NCBI RefSeq assembly: GCF_000485595.1
Contig: NW_014577594.1
Location: 116,188-158,718 of the forward strand
DNA: 42,531 nt
DNA from: Priapulus caudatus
Taxonomy: Eukaryota; Priapulida; Priapulimorpha; Priapulimorphida; Priapulidae
Direction: 5' to 3'
Position numbers and translations under genes: made by a program. The notes beneath the pieces were generated by a model. That model was not told the DNA's origin, did no database searches, and saw only the letters and a list, made by a program, of their open reading frames with translations. This document shows, piece by piece, positions 1 to 11,300 of this stretch. The first letter of the stretch is position 1. Every line of letters starts with the position of its first letter.

Positions 1-112
1 ACAATGAATAGGAAATCTTTGAAGGTTTTGCCTTATGCCATATGCCAAACATCGTTGTTTGTCATAAGATACTTTGAACAATTGCAACCTGTTTTCTTAA
101 TTTTTCTTACAG

Positions 113-298
113 TTGACAGAGTTTATAGAAAGATTAACGACTCAGGTAGTTACAAAAGGCAAGGAAATCAATGAGTACAGAGAAAAGTTCAACATAAAGG
201 TTCGTGGAGAGCAGGAGACCGAGGAGAAGGAGCCTGAGGAAAGCTCTAGCAAGACTGCAACACAAAGTGTTCTCGTTGGGAAACAGAGCCAAGAATGA
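113..298 (+). CDS. PFDN2: Prefoldin subunit 2, terminal coding exon (copy 1)
   Basis: This is the last coding exon of prefoldin subunit 2, a beta-type subunit of the hexameric cytosolic chaperone that passes unfolded actin and tubulin to the CCT chaperonin. The exon follows an acceptor ending TTCTTACAG at 112 and runs to TGA at 296-298. It encodes the second coiled-coil helix (EFIERLTTQVV, then KGKEINEYREKFNI, the counterpart of the GKELNEFREKHNI block of the animal protein) and a short acidic, Ser-rich tail. Upstream exons of this copy lie outside the window. A second copy with identical translation is at 12226-12411. Family assignment rests on the helix motif and on the very PFDN2-like exon 11415-11538 that precedes the other copy in matching phase. 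Confidence 0.93.
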   Translation: MTEFIERLTTQVVTKGKEINEYREKFNIKVRGEQETEEKEPEESSSKTATQSVLVGKQSQE

Positions 299-1561
299 TA
301 TCACTAATCTAACTACCCTCCCCACGCAGATGACTCGGTTTAGAACTTACCCGTTGCCATCCACTCACTAGCAGAACAAAAAGCACCGGTTGGTTTGCTG
401 TGCAGGGTAGAGTACCGGTAGCATTTATTGACTTTGTTGGTTTTTGAGGCACTTGCTGTTTTATTTTATATCTTTTGTATATTACAGCCACTACAAGTAT
501 GTCTTTAGTTACATGTTGAAGTTAGAAGTGATGTAATTTCGTACAGAAGTCACAAGGAATCATAGGAATGTTACAACATAGCTAATGATTTCTCACTGTC
601 AATAATCATCTAAATTAAAAGTTACTTTGACATTGTTCAATTAAAATGGCAGAAGCAATGCTTTGCATATGTAAAAACAGAAAGTATGTTTCTAATGTGT
701 CATTTATTGTGTTGTTTCAATACATAAATGCATTCAGTGACTAACCTTAACCTAACTATATAATAGCATTTTATACTATCAGATCTGGCAGAGCAAAGAT
801 TGCTATTACATTTGATCGCAGACTATTCTAGTGTGCTAGTTTTTGTTGATGTTTAGATATGTCGTCGTGATATATGCTGCATTGTTTAAAAAGTTTAAAA
901 AACATAAATAACTGATGTGTGCGTAAACACTTGATGTGAACATGTGAATAAGACGTGTCTTGAAAATTTAACCACAGCTATTTCTTTGTTTGTGTATATT
1001 TGTTAAAAATGTAAACATGACAAGCCTGCAGTTGAAAAAAAACAGATGCCTGTAGCTAAGGTAGGCTCTGATTTGACTAGTAAGAAGCATTTGTAGAATC
1101 AAAGTCCATTTGCCTTAACGTATGTGTTGTGAAGATCGTTTTGACAATTTAAATGGGAAGATTATGAAAACCATCACAGTGGTTTAGCATGACATGTTTG
1201 AAAAGAAAAATCAAGCCATAACGGTTAGTTGTGGAACGTTGGCAAACGTCTATAAATTCATAGTTGCATTCTTTGAAAAGAGACGCAGTGAACAGCTAGA
1301 AGCATCTCACAGTAACTTTGTGAGAGTGCTCATAGAACACAGCGAGCTTTCACTCAATTATTTTGAAATATGAATTAGACTCTGAGGAAGCTTTTAGATT
1401 CTGCCATCAATAAGAAAGAATAATAATTGAAGGCCGGTGGACAACAGTCAAGTAGCAATAACTTGCTTACCACAAATTAATTCCTCCTCTACTAGTACAA
1501 TGGTAGCTGCATAGAGGACTCCGAAAATTTGTCACAGATAATAAACGTCGGTTTGCTACTC
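299..1561 (+). other. PFDN2 3' untranslated region and downstream flank
   Basis: AT-rich non-coding DNA after the PFDN2 stop. It holds no credible coding exon and no clear RNA gene. AATAAA-like hexamers occur, but none marks an end with confidence, so the transcript end is not placed. Confidence 0.5.
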
Positions 1562-1945
1562 TAAAGAGAAAAGAGGAGGAAGCAGGGGATGAGAAACATA
1601 GAAAGCGGAGGATGAGAGAGAAATAACGCTGTGGTGAATTGAAGCGAAGAAGAGTATGAGAGAATGGTAGGCAGGGGGAGGAGGAGTGAGAGAATCAGGG
1701 GAGAATGAAGGAGGAGGTGGAGGATGAGATTGGAGGGGGAGAAACCGATAAGAAGGGGCTGTAGCGGAGGAGATAGAAGAGAAGGTGGAAAAGAAGGGAG
1801 CTGATAAAGGACGGTAGGAAAAGAGAAGGGTGGAGAAGGAAGGAAGTGGTAACGGAGGGGGAAGGCTGGGGAATAATTAAGGTACAGGAGGAGGGAGGGG
1901 AGAGGGTGAATGAGAAAAGGATGAAGGAGGGAGAAAGTAGTAGTA
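1562..1945 (+). repeat. Polypurine (A/G-rich) tract
   Basis: About 385 bases almost entirely A and G on the plus strand, built of GAGG, GGAG and GAAG words without a strict period. The long minus-strand reading frame here is a compositional artefact. A similar tract starts near 8938, and this one recurs at 13675-14058 in the duplicate. Confidence 0.8.
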
Positions 1946-1952
1946 TATACCG

Positions 1953-2906
1953 AGGTTTACTATTTGTGACCAATTATCCCGTGGCCAGTTTTCCTGAACC
2001 CCGTGTATAGTTCCTACACAAACCACTCTCGCGAACTTCAAAGCTTCACATCACCAAAATTTGTAATATAAGGATATTCCGATATCCAACACCAGTCCTG
2101 CTTCCTACATTCATTTAGCTTCTCTTCCCCAATTTTAACTTTCTCGACCTCTACCCTTCTCCCTACTTTCTTCCATGCTATACCCTCTCCACCCTTTATC
2201 TCTACAATTTCCTCCATCTTCTGTTCCACTTCCCCACATTCCATCTACATTCTCCCCCTCCTCCACCTTTTCCCCAATCCTCTCCTGACAATTGCTCACC
2301 CGAATTTTGCTAACCAAAATGTATCACAAGTTATAAAAAAAAGTGGCACGCATATATTTGTCGTTTTCCAATTAGTGTAGTGAACATTTGTCGGGTGTAC
2401 ATGTGATTGTCGATGCATTCATCAGTATTGTTTTTAGCGGGCGAGATTTTTGCCAGGGGAGGATGGGGAGTGGGGGGTGGAGGAAGCGTCCCGCTCGCTG
2501 TGGACGACGCATGATCGATACCCCTCTATGATAGCCTGGCCCACATCCCTGTACCTGGCGTCCACGTATGTTTGTTATTTATAACTGCTGCTTGTTATTA
2601 TGTATTATGTTACGGTCGACTCATTCAGGTCTGTGTATATAGGTCTACCAGTGGTCTACCATACATGTAGGTCTACTATCCTAACTCCCGCACATTGATT
2701 CGTCGAAACTGCGGTGTTGATACTTCCCGTACAACTCGGCACGTGCGAACTCTATCTTAGAAATATGACCAATCCAACGTTAGCTGAACATTATCTGTCT
2801 CTAATTTGCGTATTCGTGTGAAAACAAAGACAAACACGACGCCGCCGCCCCAACCCCGTGTCCGTCGCGAATCAGCTGTGCTGCCGTGCTGCGTGCGCTC
2901 ATTGTT
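1953..2906 (+). other. Intergenic DNA with polypyrimidine tract, left flank of the CT block
   Basis: No gene is recognisable. The stretch has a C/T-rich tract at about 2098-2285, opposite in strand bias to the purine tract just upstream, then mixed sequence. At 2749-2850 sits a leader motif that recurs near 5162 and 6090. The whole stretch reappears at 16044-17079, there with many single-base insertions and deletions. Confidence 0.6.
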
Positions 2907-3406
2907 GGCCCAGTAGAGAGAGTCTACGCGCTCGACGCTCTCTCTCCGCTCCTCTCATTTGATCTCTTCCTCTCCTCCCTATCTCTCCCCCTCTCCTCTA
3001 GTCTGTCGTCTCTCTCCTATCGCTCCTCTCTCTCTCTCTTCTCACCTTCCTCGTCTGTCTCTATCTCTCTTTCATCTCTCTCGATCTCTCTCTTTTCTGC
3101 TCTCTCTCTCTACTTCTCTTCTCTCTCTCTCTCTCTCTCTCCTCTCTCTCGCTCTCTCTCTCTCTCTGTCTCTCTTCTCTCTGTCGTAGATGTCTCTCGT
3201 CTCTCTGTGTGTACGTGGCTCTCTCGTCCTTCTGTGTCGTACGTGATCTACTGGTCTCTTCTGTGTGTCTTGCCTGTGCTGTGATGTGGTGTGTGTGTCT
3301 CTCTCTCTCTCTCTTCTCTCATCTCTCTCCTCTCTCTCTCTCTCGCTCTTCTCTCTCGCTCTCTCTCTCTTCTACTCTCCTCTCTCCTCTCTCTCTCTCT
3401 CCTCGT

Positions 3407-3440
<34 letters not shown>

Positions 3441-3735
3441 GGTTCTCTCTCTCACACTCTCTCTCTCTCCTCTCGGGCTTTCTCTCTCTCTCTCTCTCCT
3501 CCTTCTCTCTCTCTCTATATATATCATACTATCACCATCTCTATCTTCTCTCTCTCCTCTCTCTTCACTCTCTCTCTCTCTTCTCTTCTCTCTCTCCTCT
3601 CTCTCTCTCATCTCCTCTCTCCTCTCTAAACACACACACACACGCCGCGCGCAACTCTCTGTTCTTCGCGATTCTGGTAGTCCTCTCTCGTCGTCACACA
3701 CCCAACACAACCACGCACACGCTCTCTCTCGTCTC

Positions 3736-3773
<38 letters not shown>

Positions 3774-4223
3774 TCTTCTCCTCTCTCCTCTGCTCTCGCT
3801 CTCTCTCTAATCCTCTTCTCTCTCCTCTCTCTCTCTCTCTGCTCTCTCTCATCTCCTCTCTCTCTCCATCTGTTCTTCCGTAATACTATCTCTAGCTCTA
3901 TTCTCTGTCTTCTCCTAGTACTTTCACTGTGCGTCAATCTTAGTTGGCCAGTATAGAGTTCTAGCTATCGAGCTCTCTCGTCCCCCTCTCTCTTGAAGTC
4001 TCATATCTCCCCCCTGGCTCCCATCATCCTCCCTTTTCCCCTGACCTGTCTTCTGTCTGTCTCATCTCCTCTCTCTCTCTCGCTCCTCTCTCTCTCTCTC
4101 CTCTCTCTTCCTCTCTCTTCTCTATCCTCCCTCTCGTCCTCTCTCTCTCATCGATTTCTGTTGTCGCCCGTCCTTCTGCTCTGCTCTCTCGATTGTTTTG
4201 GACACCAGCGCGTCTCTTCTTTA

Positions 4224-4257
<34 letters not shown>

Positions 4258-4374
4258 TCTCCTCTCTTCTCTCTCGATCGCTTGCGTCTTCTCTCTCTCT
4301 GCTCTCTCATCTCTCTCTCTCTCTCTCATCCGCTCTCTCTCTCTCTCTACTCTCCTCTCTCTCCTTCTTTCTCG

Positions 4375-4423
<49 letters not shown>

Positions 4424-4598
4424 GCTGTCTCTCTGCTGATCTCTCTGTGTGTACGTGTCATCTGTCTCTCGTCTGTGTACGCTGTCTTGTCTCTCTGCGC
4501 TGTCTCTGGCTGTGTGTGTGTTTCTCTTCTCTCTCTCTGCTCTCTCTCTCTCTCTACTCTCTCTCTGTCTCTCCTCTCTCTCTCTCTCTCTCTCTCTT

Positions 4599-4637
<39 letters not shown>

Positions 4638-5478
4638 ACCCCTCGATCTGCTTTCCTCCCTTTCTGATTGTTCTGTCTATATCCGTTTTCTGTTTCTCTC
4701 GTATTATCTCTAGCTCTTTCTCATTCCTTCTCTTCTCTCTCGTTTAATCTGCCCGACGGCCGTCCGTTTTCTCTCTTCTCTCGTCTCTGACGCTCTCTCT
4801 CTTCTCCTCTCTCTCTATATCGACTCTTGCGCTCACCTCCGTCTCTCTCTCTCTCTTATCTGATCTGTATCACACGCTTCGCGCGCACAACAGACGGACG
4901 GACACGCACGCACGGCACGCACTCACGTACGTACACACACACACGCACCGCACGCCCACACAAACCACACCGTTTAATAAATAAATGAACATAAAAAACG
5001 CACATCTCCCGACCACATATTTGTAGCTGACGAACGTGACCGAATGTATATATAACTTCTCTGACGTCTGCGTCTCTCGCGCCTCTCCTCGGGTAGAGAT
5101 TCCCGATATATCTATTCTCGCTATGGAATAATACTTCCCAGTAAACGGCACCAACTGTGCGAAAACTCTATCTTGTAGAGAAATTATGCACCCAATCCAA
5201 GTTAGACCTGAACCTATTGTCTTACTTTGCGTATTCGTGTTCTGAAAACAAAAGACAACACGACGCGCTGCCCAACCCCGACTTGTCCCGCTCGCAGAAT
5301 CAGCTGTGCTGTGCCGGCCGGTCTGCTGCCGTGCGATCTTGTTGGCCAGTATATTTAACGAGTCTAGCTCTCAGCATGCTCTCTCTCCCCTCTCTCTGAA
5401 TCTTTCTTTCTCCCTCATCTCCTTTCCCTCTCCCTCTGTTGTCGTGTCTCTCTCGTTATCGCTCCCCTCATCTTCTCT

Positions 5479-5514
<36 letters not shown>

Positions 5515-5586
5515 TCTCCCTCTTTCCTTTCCTCTCTCTCTCTCTCTCGCGCTCTCTCTTCTCTACTCGCTCTCTCTCTCTCTTTT

Positions 5587-5619
<33 letters not shown>

Positions 5620-5703
5620 TCTTCTTTCTCTTGTGTGTACGCTGGCAATGTCCTGTCCTCTGGCATGTCTTTGTGTGCGGTACTCTGTGTGTGTTCTCTC
5701 TTC

Positions 5704-5742
<39 letters not shown>

Positions 5743-6746
5743 CTCTCTTCACCTTCGCTCTCTCGCTTTCTCTCTCTCTACTCTTTTCTGTCTCTTCACA
5801 CGCTCGCGCCGCACACATCAGACGGCACGACACGCCAACGCGACGCACCGCCACACAAACACACCAGTCTTAAACTATAGTAAATAAAAAAATAAAAAAC
5901 CGCCACTATTCCCAGACCCCTATTTTGTAGGTGAAACGCTCGCATATTGTGCCGAATACGATACTGAAACCGGTGACAGCACCTCCTGTTATATATAAAC
6001 TCTCTGCGCTCTGCGTCTTCGCGCCTTCCTCGAGGTAAGGTTCCTATATCATCTCATATGATACTTCCCCGTTACAACTCGCACAACGTGACGCGAACCA
6101 TCCTATTTAGAATATGACCAATCCAACGTTACGTGAACATTATCTGTTCTCTACACCTTTTGAGATATTCGTGCGGGGAAAACAAAGACAAACACGACGC
6201 CGCCGCCCCACAACCGTGTCCGTCGCAGAATCAGACTGTGCTTGCGGTTATTCGTTCGTCAATTGACTTGGCCCAGATATAGAAGCGTTTATCATAGCTC
6301 TCAGATCTCTCTTCCCCTCCTCTCATTGAATTCTTTCCCCTCTTCCTCGTATGCGGGCGTCCTCATCTCTCCCCCTCGATCCTCCGAGCTGCCTCTGATC
6401 CTGTCTCTCTTCTCTCTCTCATCCCTATCGCTCCCTCTTACTCCTCTCTCTCGCTCTCTCTTCTCTCTCTCTCTTCTCCTCTCTCTCTCTTCTCTCTCTC
6501 TCCTGCTCTTCCCTCTTTCTCTCTCGAGTTGTTGCGAGCATCGTCTCTCCTGCTCTCTCATTGTCTACTCCTGTGTGATTCCTCTGCTCTTCTGTGTGTG
6601 CTTGTGTCTCTCTCTCTACTCTTCTCTCTCTCTCTCTTCTTCTACTCTCTCTCTTCTCTCTTCTTCTTCTCTCTTCTCCTTCTCTCTCTCTCTCCTCTCT
6701 GTCCTACACCTCTCTCTCCCTCCCTCGGATACTAGTCTATCCGTCT
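2907..6746 (+). repeat. CT/GA microsatellite block, copy 1 (partner 17080-20919)
   Basis: Dominated by (CT)n with interruptions, and repeated at a constant offset of 14,173 with no difference I could find. Internally it looks like three degraded versions of one module: a leader (2749, 5162 and 6090), CT tracts, then a CACACGCTCGCGCGCAC trailer followed by ATAAATAAAT (about 4873, 5800 and 6960). The versions differ mostly by single-base indels. The many Ser/Leu-rich plus-strand and Arg/Glu-rich minus-strand reading frames are microsatellite translations, not genes. Confidence 0.9.
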
Positions 6747-7205
6747 TTCTGTTTCTCTCGTAATTATCTCTAGCTCTTTCTCTGTCCTTTCTCTCTCTCT
6801 CGTTCGTTTTCTCTCTTCTCTCTCTCTCTACTCTCTCTCTTCTCGTCTCATCGTCTCACTCGCTCGCTCTCTCGCTCTCTCGCTCTAATCTCTCTCTCTC
6901 TCTCTCTCTACTCGCTCGCTCTTCTCGCTCTCTCGCTCTCTCTCTCTCTCTTTCTGTCTCTCACACGCTCGCGCGCACACACAGACGGACGGACAGCACG
7001 CACGTACGTAACGCACACACGCAACGCACGTACGTACACGCACACACGCACGCACGTACGTACACGCACACACGCACGCACGTACGTACACGCACGCACG
7101 CACGTACGTACACGCACACACGCACGCACGCACACAAACACACACGTTTAAATAAATAAATGAAAAATAAAAAACCGCCATCTCCCAGCCCCATATTTGT
7201 AGGTA
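6747..7205 (+). repeat. End of CT block with CACGTACGTA minisatellite
   Basis: CT-rich DNA to about 6960, then a tandem array at about 7003-7140 with a unit near 26-30 bases built on CACGTACGTACACGCACAC. The array is alternating purine-pyrimidine. It ends in TTTAAATAAATAAATG and a short unique segment that also closes the other modules. The second copy (20920-21360) is the same sequence with many indels. Confidence 0.75.
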
Positions 7206-8287
7206 AAACCGTGAGCACCTTGCAAACTCCTCTGCCGCTGTGCGTCTTCGCGTCTCTCATCGGGTGGGTTCCCTATCTATCTCTATGGTAACGCCTACCT
7301 GGTGACGCTAGATCCAATCATCGTCGCCCGTCAGGAAATGCTGTCGTCACGTGTGAGTGTCGAAGGCCGGCGTGTGCAAGCGCGGGTGTACATCCAAAAG
7401 AAGACCACACACGAAAGCAGCGCTTGTAGGATACGAAAGAATTTTCTACTGTCAACAATAACAGCTTTGGAATTTCCACAGTAGGTAAAACCGTAAATTA
7501 ATACTGATGTTCTTTCGCTATAATTTATGTGTTATTCTGCTAAGTAACATCTCTCTCGTGTCTCAGTAATCTGTGTATTATAGCGGGTATTTTGGGGCTG
7601 TACCTGGGAGCATGTACTGCGGAGTACAACGCTGGACATCGTGTCAGCATGGCTTTGCGTAATTCACTGCATGGACACCATTTATATGTAACGTCTTGGA
7701 TTGTGCACTGTGAAAGTACATGTAGTATTTGCCGCGGTCAGTCTCGGGAGCGGCTACATGCGATTTCGTAACCTAGCATATCAGGGTTATCCTGTTCTGC
7801 TGACAATCTGAACTTGAACTAAGTAAAACTAATAAAACTTTTGTAGAACAGCTGTTACGTTCGTGTACTATAATACTATAACCTCGATCATACCCTTCTT
7901 AAGAATATACTATATAGTCCGGGGGTGTGCAACGAAGAATGAAAGAACCTATAACATTGACAAGATTAACAGATCAACACTGCATGCGGATTGCAGCTAT
8001 AGAACTTGGAAGAAAATATTTCCATTTTATGAAAGGAACGATGAAACAAAGGAAGAATTTAAAGGTTTCCCTGGAGGAAGGATCGCAGAGTGTTCCAATA
8101 TGAGATGCCAGATACCACATCTATCTATACATGTCGGATCAAATCATCAATCATTTATGTTTAGCAATATTTATTTACATTGTTAAAACCCCATACAGCA
8201 AGTAGTATAGGTAATATATGATTAGATGGTAACAACTGCAGTGTATATATATACTGACTCCTTATATCTTTATTATTATAATTTCAG
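7206..8287 (+). other. Upstream region of PCED1, probable 5' non-coding part
   Basis: No recognisable coding exon. Because PCED1 exon 1 opens with an acceptor (ATTTCAG at 8281-8287), at least one 5' untranslated exon is expected in this stretch or further left, but I cannot place it or a promoter. A 107-codon open frame at 7863-8186 has no family motif and is broken by indels in the duplicate at 22084-22465, so I do not call it a gene. Confidence 0.45.
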
Positions 8288-8375
8288 TGTTCTTCTGGAT
8301 GTATGGCGCTTTACAGATCAACAGACGTCCAGGAGCTACTGAGGGACAAGTTTGTTGTGTTCATTGGTGACTCCA
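8288..8375 (+). CDS. PCED1: PCED1 exon 1 (start codon and GDS nucleophile)
   Basis: Acceptor ATTTCAG, 15 bases of 5' UTR, ATG at 8303, then MALYRSTDVQELLRDK and FVVFIGDS. It ends in phase 1 at donor GTAAGT (8376). The Asn codon after GDS is split over the intron. A damaged second copy is at 22584-22674. Confidence 0.88.
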
Positions 8376-11300
8376 GTAAGTTGTTACTATACATGGTTAT
8401 TGACACATGTATATAGCGTACGTGTAGTGATAATATTGATTCATTGATGTTAATTGTTTCACGTTTTCTGTGAATGATGATGATATCACTAGAAATTCAT
8501 AATGACATATCTGTAATCTGTAATTATATTCACTTCTAATATTGTGTACATTTATTGTATATACAGATTCTCGGGGGATGTACAAGGATTTACTCAGCTT
8601 GATGGACAGTGATAGCTTTATTTCACCTAATAGGCTACGGACAAGGGTATGCAATGAAGGCATGCATGTTGGCTCTGAAATGCCACAATATATTATTTCA
8701 TGTCTATTTTAAAGCATTTTACCTGCACAATTGTCAATTCCTAAAATTGCACAATTTGTGCTACATGCATTTTTTTTGTTATTATTTTTTTTTTTTTCAA
8801 CTTTAATTATAGTAGCTATATAAGCCATGCAGAGGATCGTTTACAATGGCTTTTCACGCTGTGGGTTTTACAGTATAACGTGGTAAACGGGTAAACCGTA
8901 GAAATGAGTAACTAGCAAATAATGTGGAAGGATGTAGCTACGGCGAAGAAGGGAGAAAGAAACCAGAAGAAATCAGTGAAAAAGAGCATGGGAAACAGGA
9001 TGATGAAAGTATTAGAAAAAAAGGAGTCAGAGGTGGAGAAGGGGAACAAGAGAAACAAGTAGGAAGTAGTTGATAAAACAGCTCATAAGGAACCAGAACT
9101 TTCCTAACCCTTTCTCCGCATCCTCCCTCCCCTACGACCTCCTTCCACCCAACACCATCGATCCCCTCCACATGTTACGACCTCCTCATTCATTTCCTTC
9201 CCCTCCCCTCCCTACCTGTAATCACCAGTGTTGTAGGTCTCGAGGCCGGTGTTGTAGGTCTCGAGACCTGCCTCGAGGCCAGTTTCTTTGGTCTCGGCCT
9301 CAGTCTTGGCCTCGGAGTGCAATGACTCGGACTCGGACTCGGACTCGAGCCCTCCGGACTCGAGGACTCGGGTCGAGGCCACTACATAGTACATAACTGT
9401 ACTGTGTACATATTGTAAACACGCAGTTTACAAGAATTTAAAACTAAAACTAGCTCCTACCTAATACAAACAAGTGAGAGATCCAGGGGCAGGAGACACC
9501 CCCCATTTTTGAACAAACACATACATAGAAGTGAGCGGCCTTGTCGGTCTGTGCCCACCTTTTTTTGAAAACACTGGACTCGGACTCGGACTCGGACTCG
9601 GACTCGGACTCGGACTCGGACTCGGACTCGGACTCGGACTCGGGGGGGGGGGTGCGGACTCGACTACAACACTGCTAATTTCACCCTCCTTCCTCACCTT
9701 TCTCCACAATCTCTCCATCTTCTTCACTTTAACTGGACTCGGACTCAGACTCGGAGGGTGCGGACTCAGACTCGGACTCGGACTCAGACTCGGGGGGGGG
9801 GGTGCGGACTCGACTACAACACTGGTAATTTCACCCTCCTTCCTCACCTTTCTCCACAATCTCTCCATCTTCTTCACTTTAACCCTGTTCTATATTCCCT
9901 GTACCTCCTAACCTCCTGCATGTCTGGTTCTCCTCCTTTGACATCTTTCGACATCAAACTATTCTCCCATCTCTCCTTTACTCCACATCTCACTCCGCAT
10001 CCACCTCCCTCTCCTCCTCCCTTCCCTCACCACTCTTCTCACCCTCCCCCACCCCCCACACATTACCCAACTTTTCTCCTCCCCTCCGTCATCTTCCTTT
10101 TCTCTCCTAATTCTCCACATCCTCCTCACATGTGCCTCATCATCCATCTTTCCTCCCTTCTTATCTACCTTCTCCTTTTACCTCCGTCATCTAACACTGC
10201 TTAGTTAGAGGTAGGTAGGTGATTCGTGTCTTCTTCATGCTGAGCGATTCTTGTCTCTTAGTGAGCTTTGTTTCGATCTCCACCTCTGGCCAGATCAGGA
10301 GATTTTTCCCAGCTGCATTAATGGTTAGCTAATTATTTTCCACATTGTTGTTTGTTATCTTTATTGGCATATTTTTCAGGGAGAGTTATCATTTTTAAAT
10401 GATACTCTGTGTCATGGGGGAAGTTTAGTTAAGATGCATAATGGCGTGGCATTCAGAGAAGAGAGGGAATTTTACAACGCCACCTTCATGATGCGATACT
10501 TCTATATAACCAGGTATGTACTTGGTATATCACCAGGTATTTACTTGTGATTTATATGATGTCACCTATAGTGTGAAGAAACGACAAAAGCATTAGTATA
10601 GTGTGGTAGTTTTGTAATGTGTTTTTAGTGTTAATACGTGGATCCTGAGCGTAGGACCATTACTTACGAGCGGGGAGGACAGAAACTCGACGTGTTTACA
10701 AGAACACTTTTATTCTGCAACTCCTGACGTCACATCGCTTCTGGGTACTCGCGAGTGATATTACTACGCGCATCAACATTGAGTAATTTCAATTATGTAC
10801 GTGTTGTACTGAAATGTGGACAACCTATTACCTATGGCATTTTAAACTACAATGTGATTTTGGGGGCTCATGACATGTGAGCGTGATTGTTGTTACATCC
10901 AAATACTTTATTGCGATTACTGCCGTGTTTCCATTAGTAAACGACTCTCAGATTCAGTACAACATGTTACAGAATCAATTGTAGTTTTTTCGACTGAATA
11001 ATAAATCAAAATCAACTTTAGATATTTACTAATTTATGGATATTTATTATCGGAGGCTTTAATTTAATAATTCATTAATTGCAAAGAAACAAGCGTTAAG
11101 TGTGCCCATAGCAGCCCATGAAATGCCACCAAAACAGCGATCAATTCAACGACAGTTCAACATGCAATTATCGATGATTAGTTTAAAGACCATGTTGTGT
11201 GTAGTATTTATTTTGCCAATTATTACAATTTCAAAGCGATACAAATTTTATCGAGCTTTGAGTAATAGCGCTAACACATATACACAAGTATAAAGCAATT

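Larger units (their letters stand above)
113..1952 (+). repeat. Duplicated segment, copy 1 (partner 12226-14065)
   Basis: PFDN2 exon plus 3' flank repeats at a constant offset of 12,113 bases. I saw no indels and only about four substitutions (for example near 1480, 1550, 1680 and 1700). Just upstream, copy 1 has about 36 bases (roughly 48-83) that copy 2 lacks. Divergence this low fits two alleles or a very recent duplication. The identity ends abruptly at TATATACCG, where copy 2 continues into retroelement sequence. Confidence 0.9.
8647..10379 (+). other. PCED1 intron 2 with simple repeats
   Basis: A purine-rich tract (about 8938-9060) is followed by long pyrimidine-rich DNA (9100-9215 and 9880-10200). 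Between them lie GGACTC hexanucleotide repeats and CTCGAGGCC-type palindromic words near 9238-9290. No gene. The 3' part (about 9806-10379) is homologous to 15166-15742. Confidence 0.6.

Noticed and set aside
2886-5887. Many long open frames rich in Ser and Leu (plus) or Arg and Glu (minus)
   Set aside because: They are translations of CT/GA dinucleotide repeats, overlap in several frames and recur exactly in the duplicate. There is no domain and no codon bias beyond the repeat.
7863-8186. 107-codon open frame upstream of PCED1 exon 1
   Set aside because: No motif and an AT-rich random composition; the duplicate breaks it, and the true gene start is explained by ATG 8303.
10812-10853. Short identical stretch with 22847-22888 considered as a mobile element
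   Set aside because: It is better explained as the shared PCED1 intron 3 sequence used at an assembly join; no inverted ends or target duplications.
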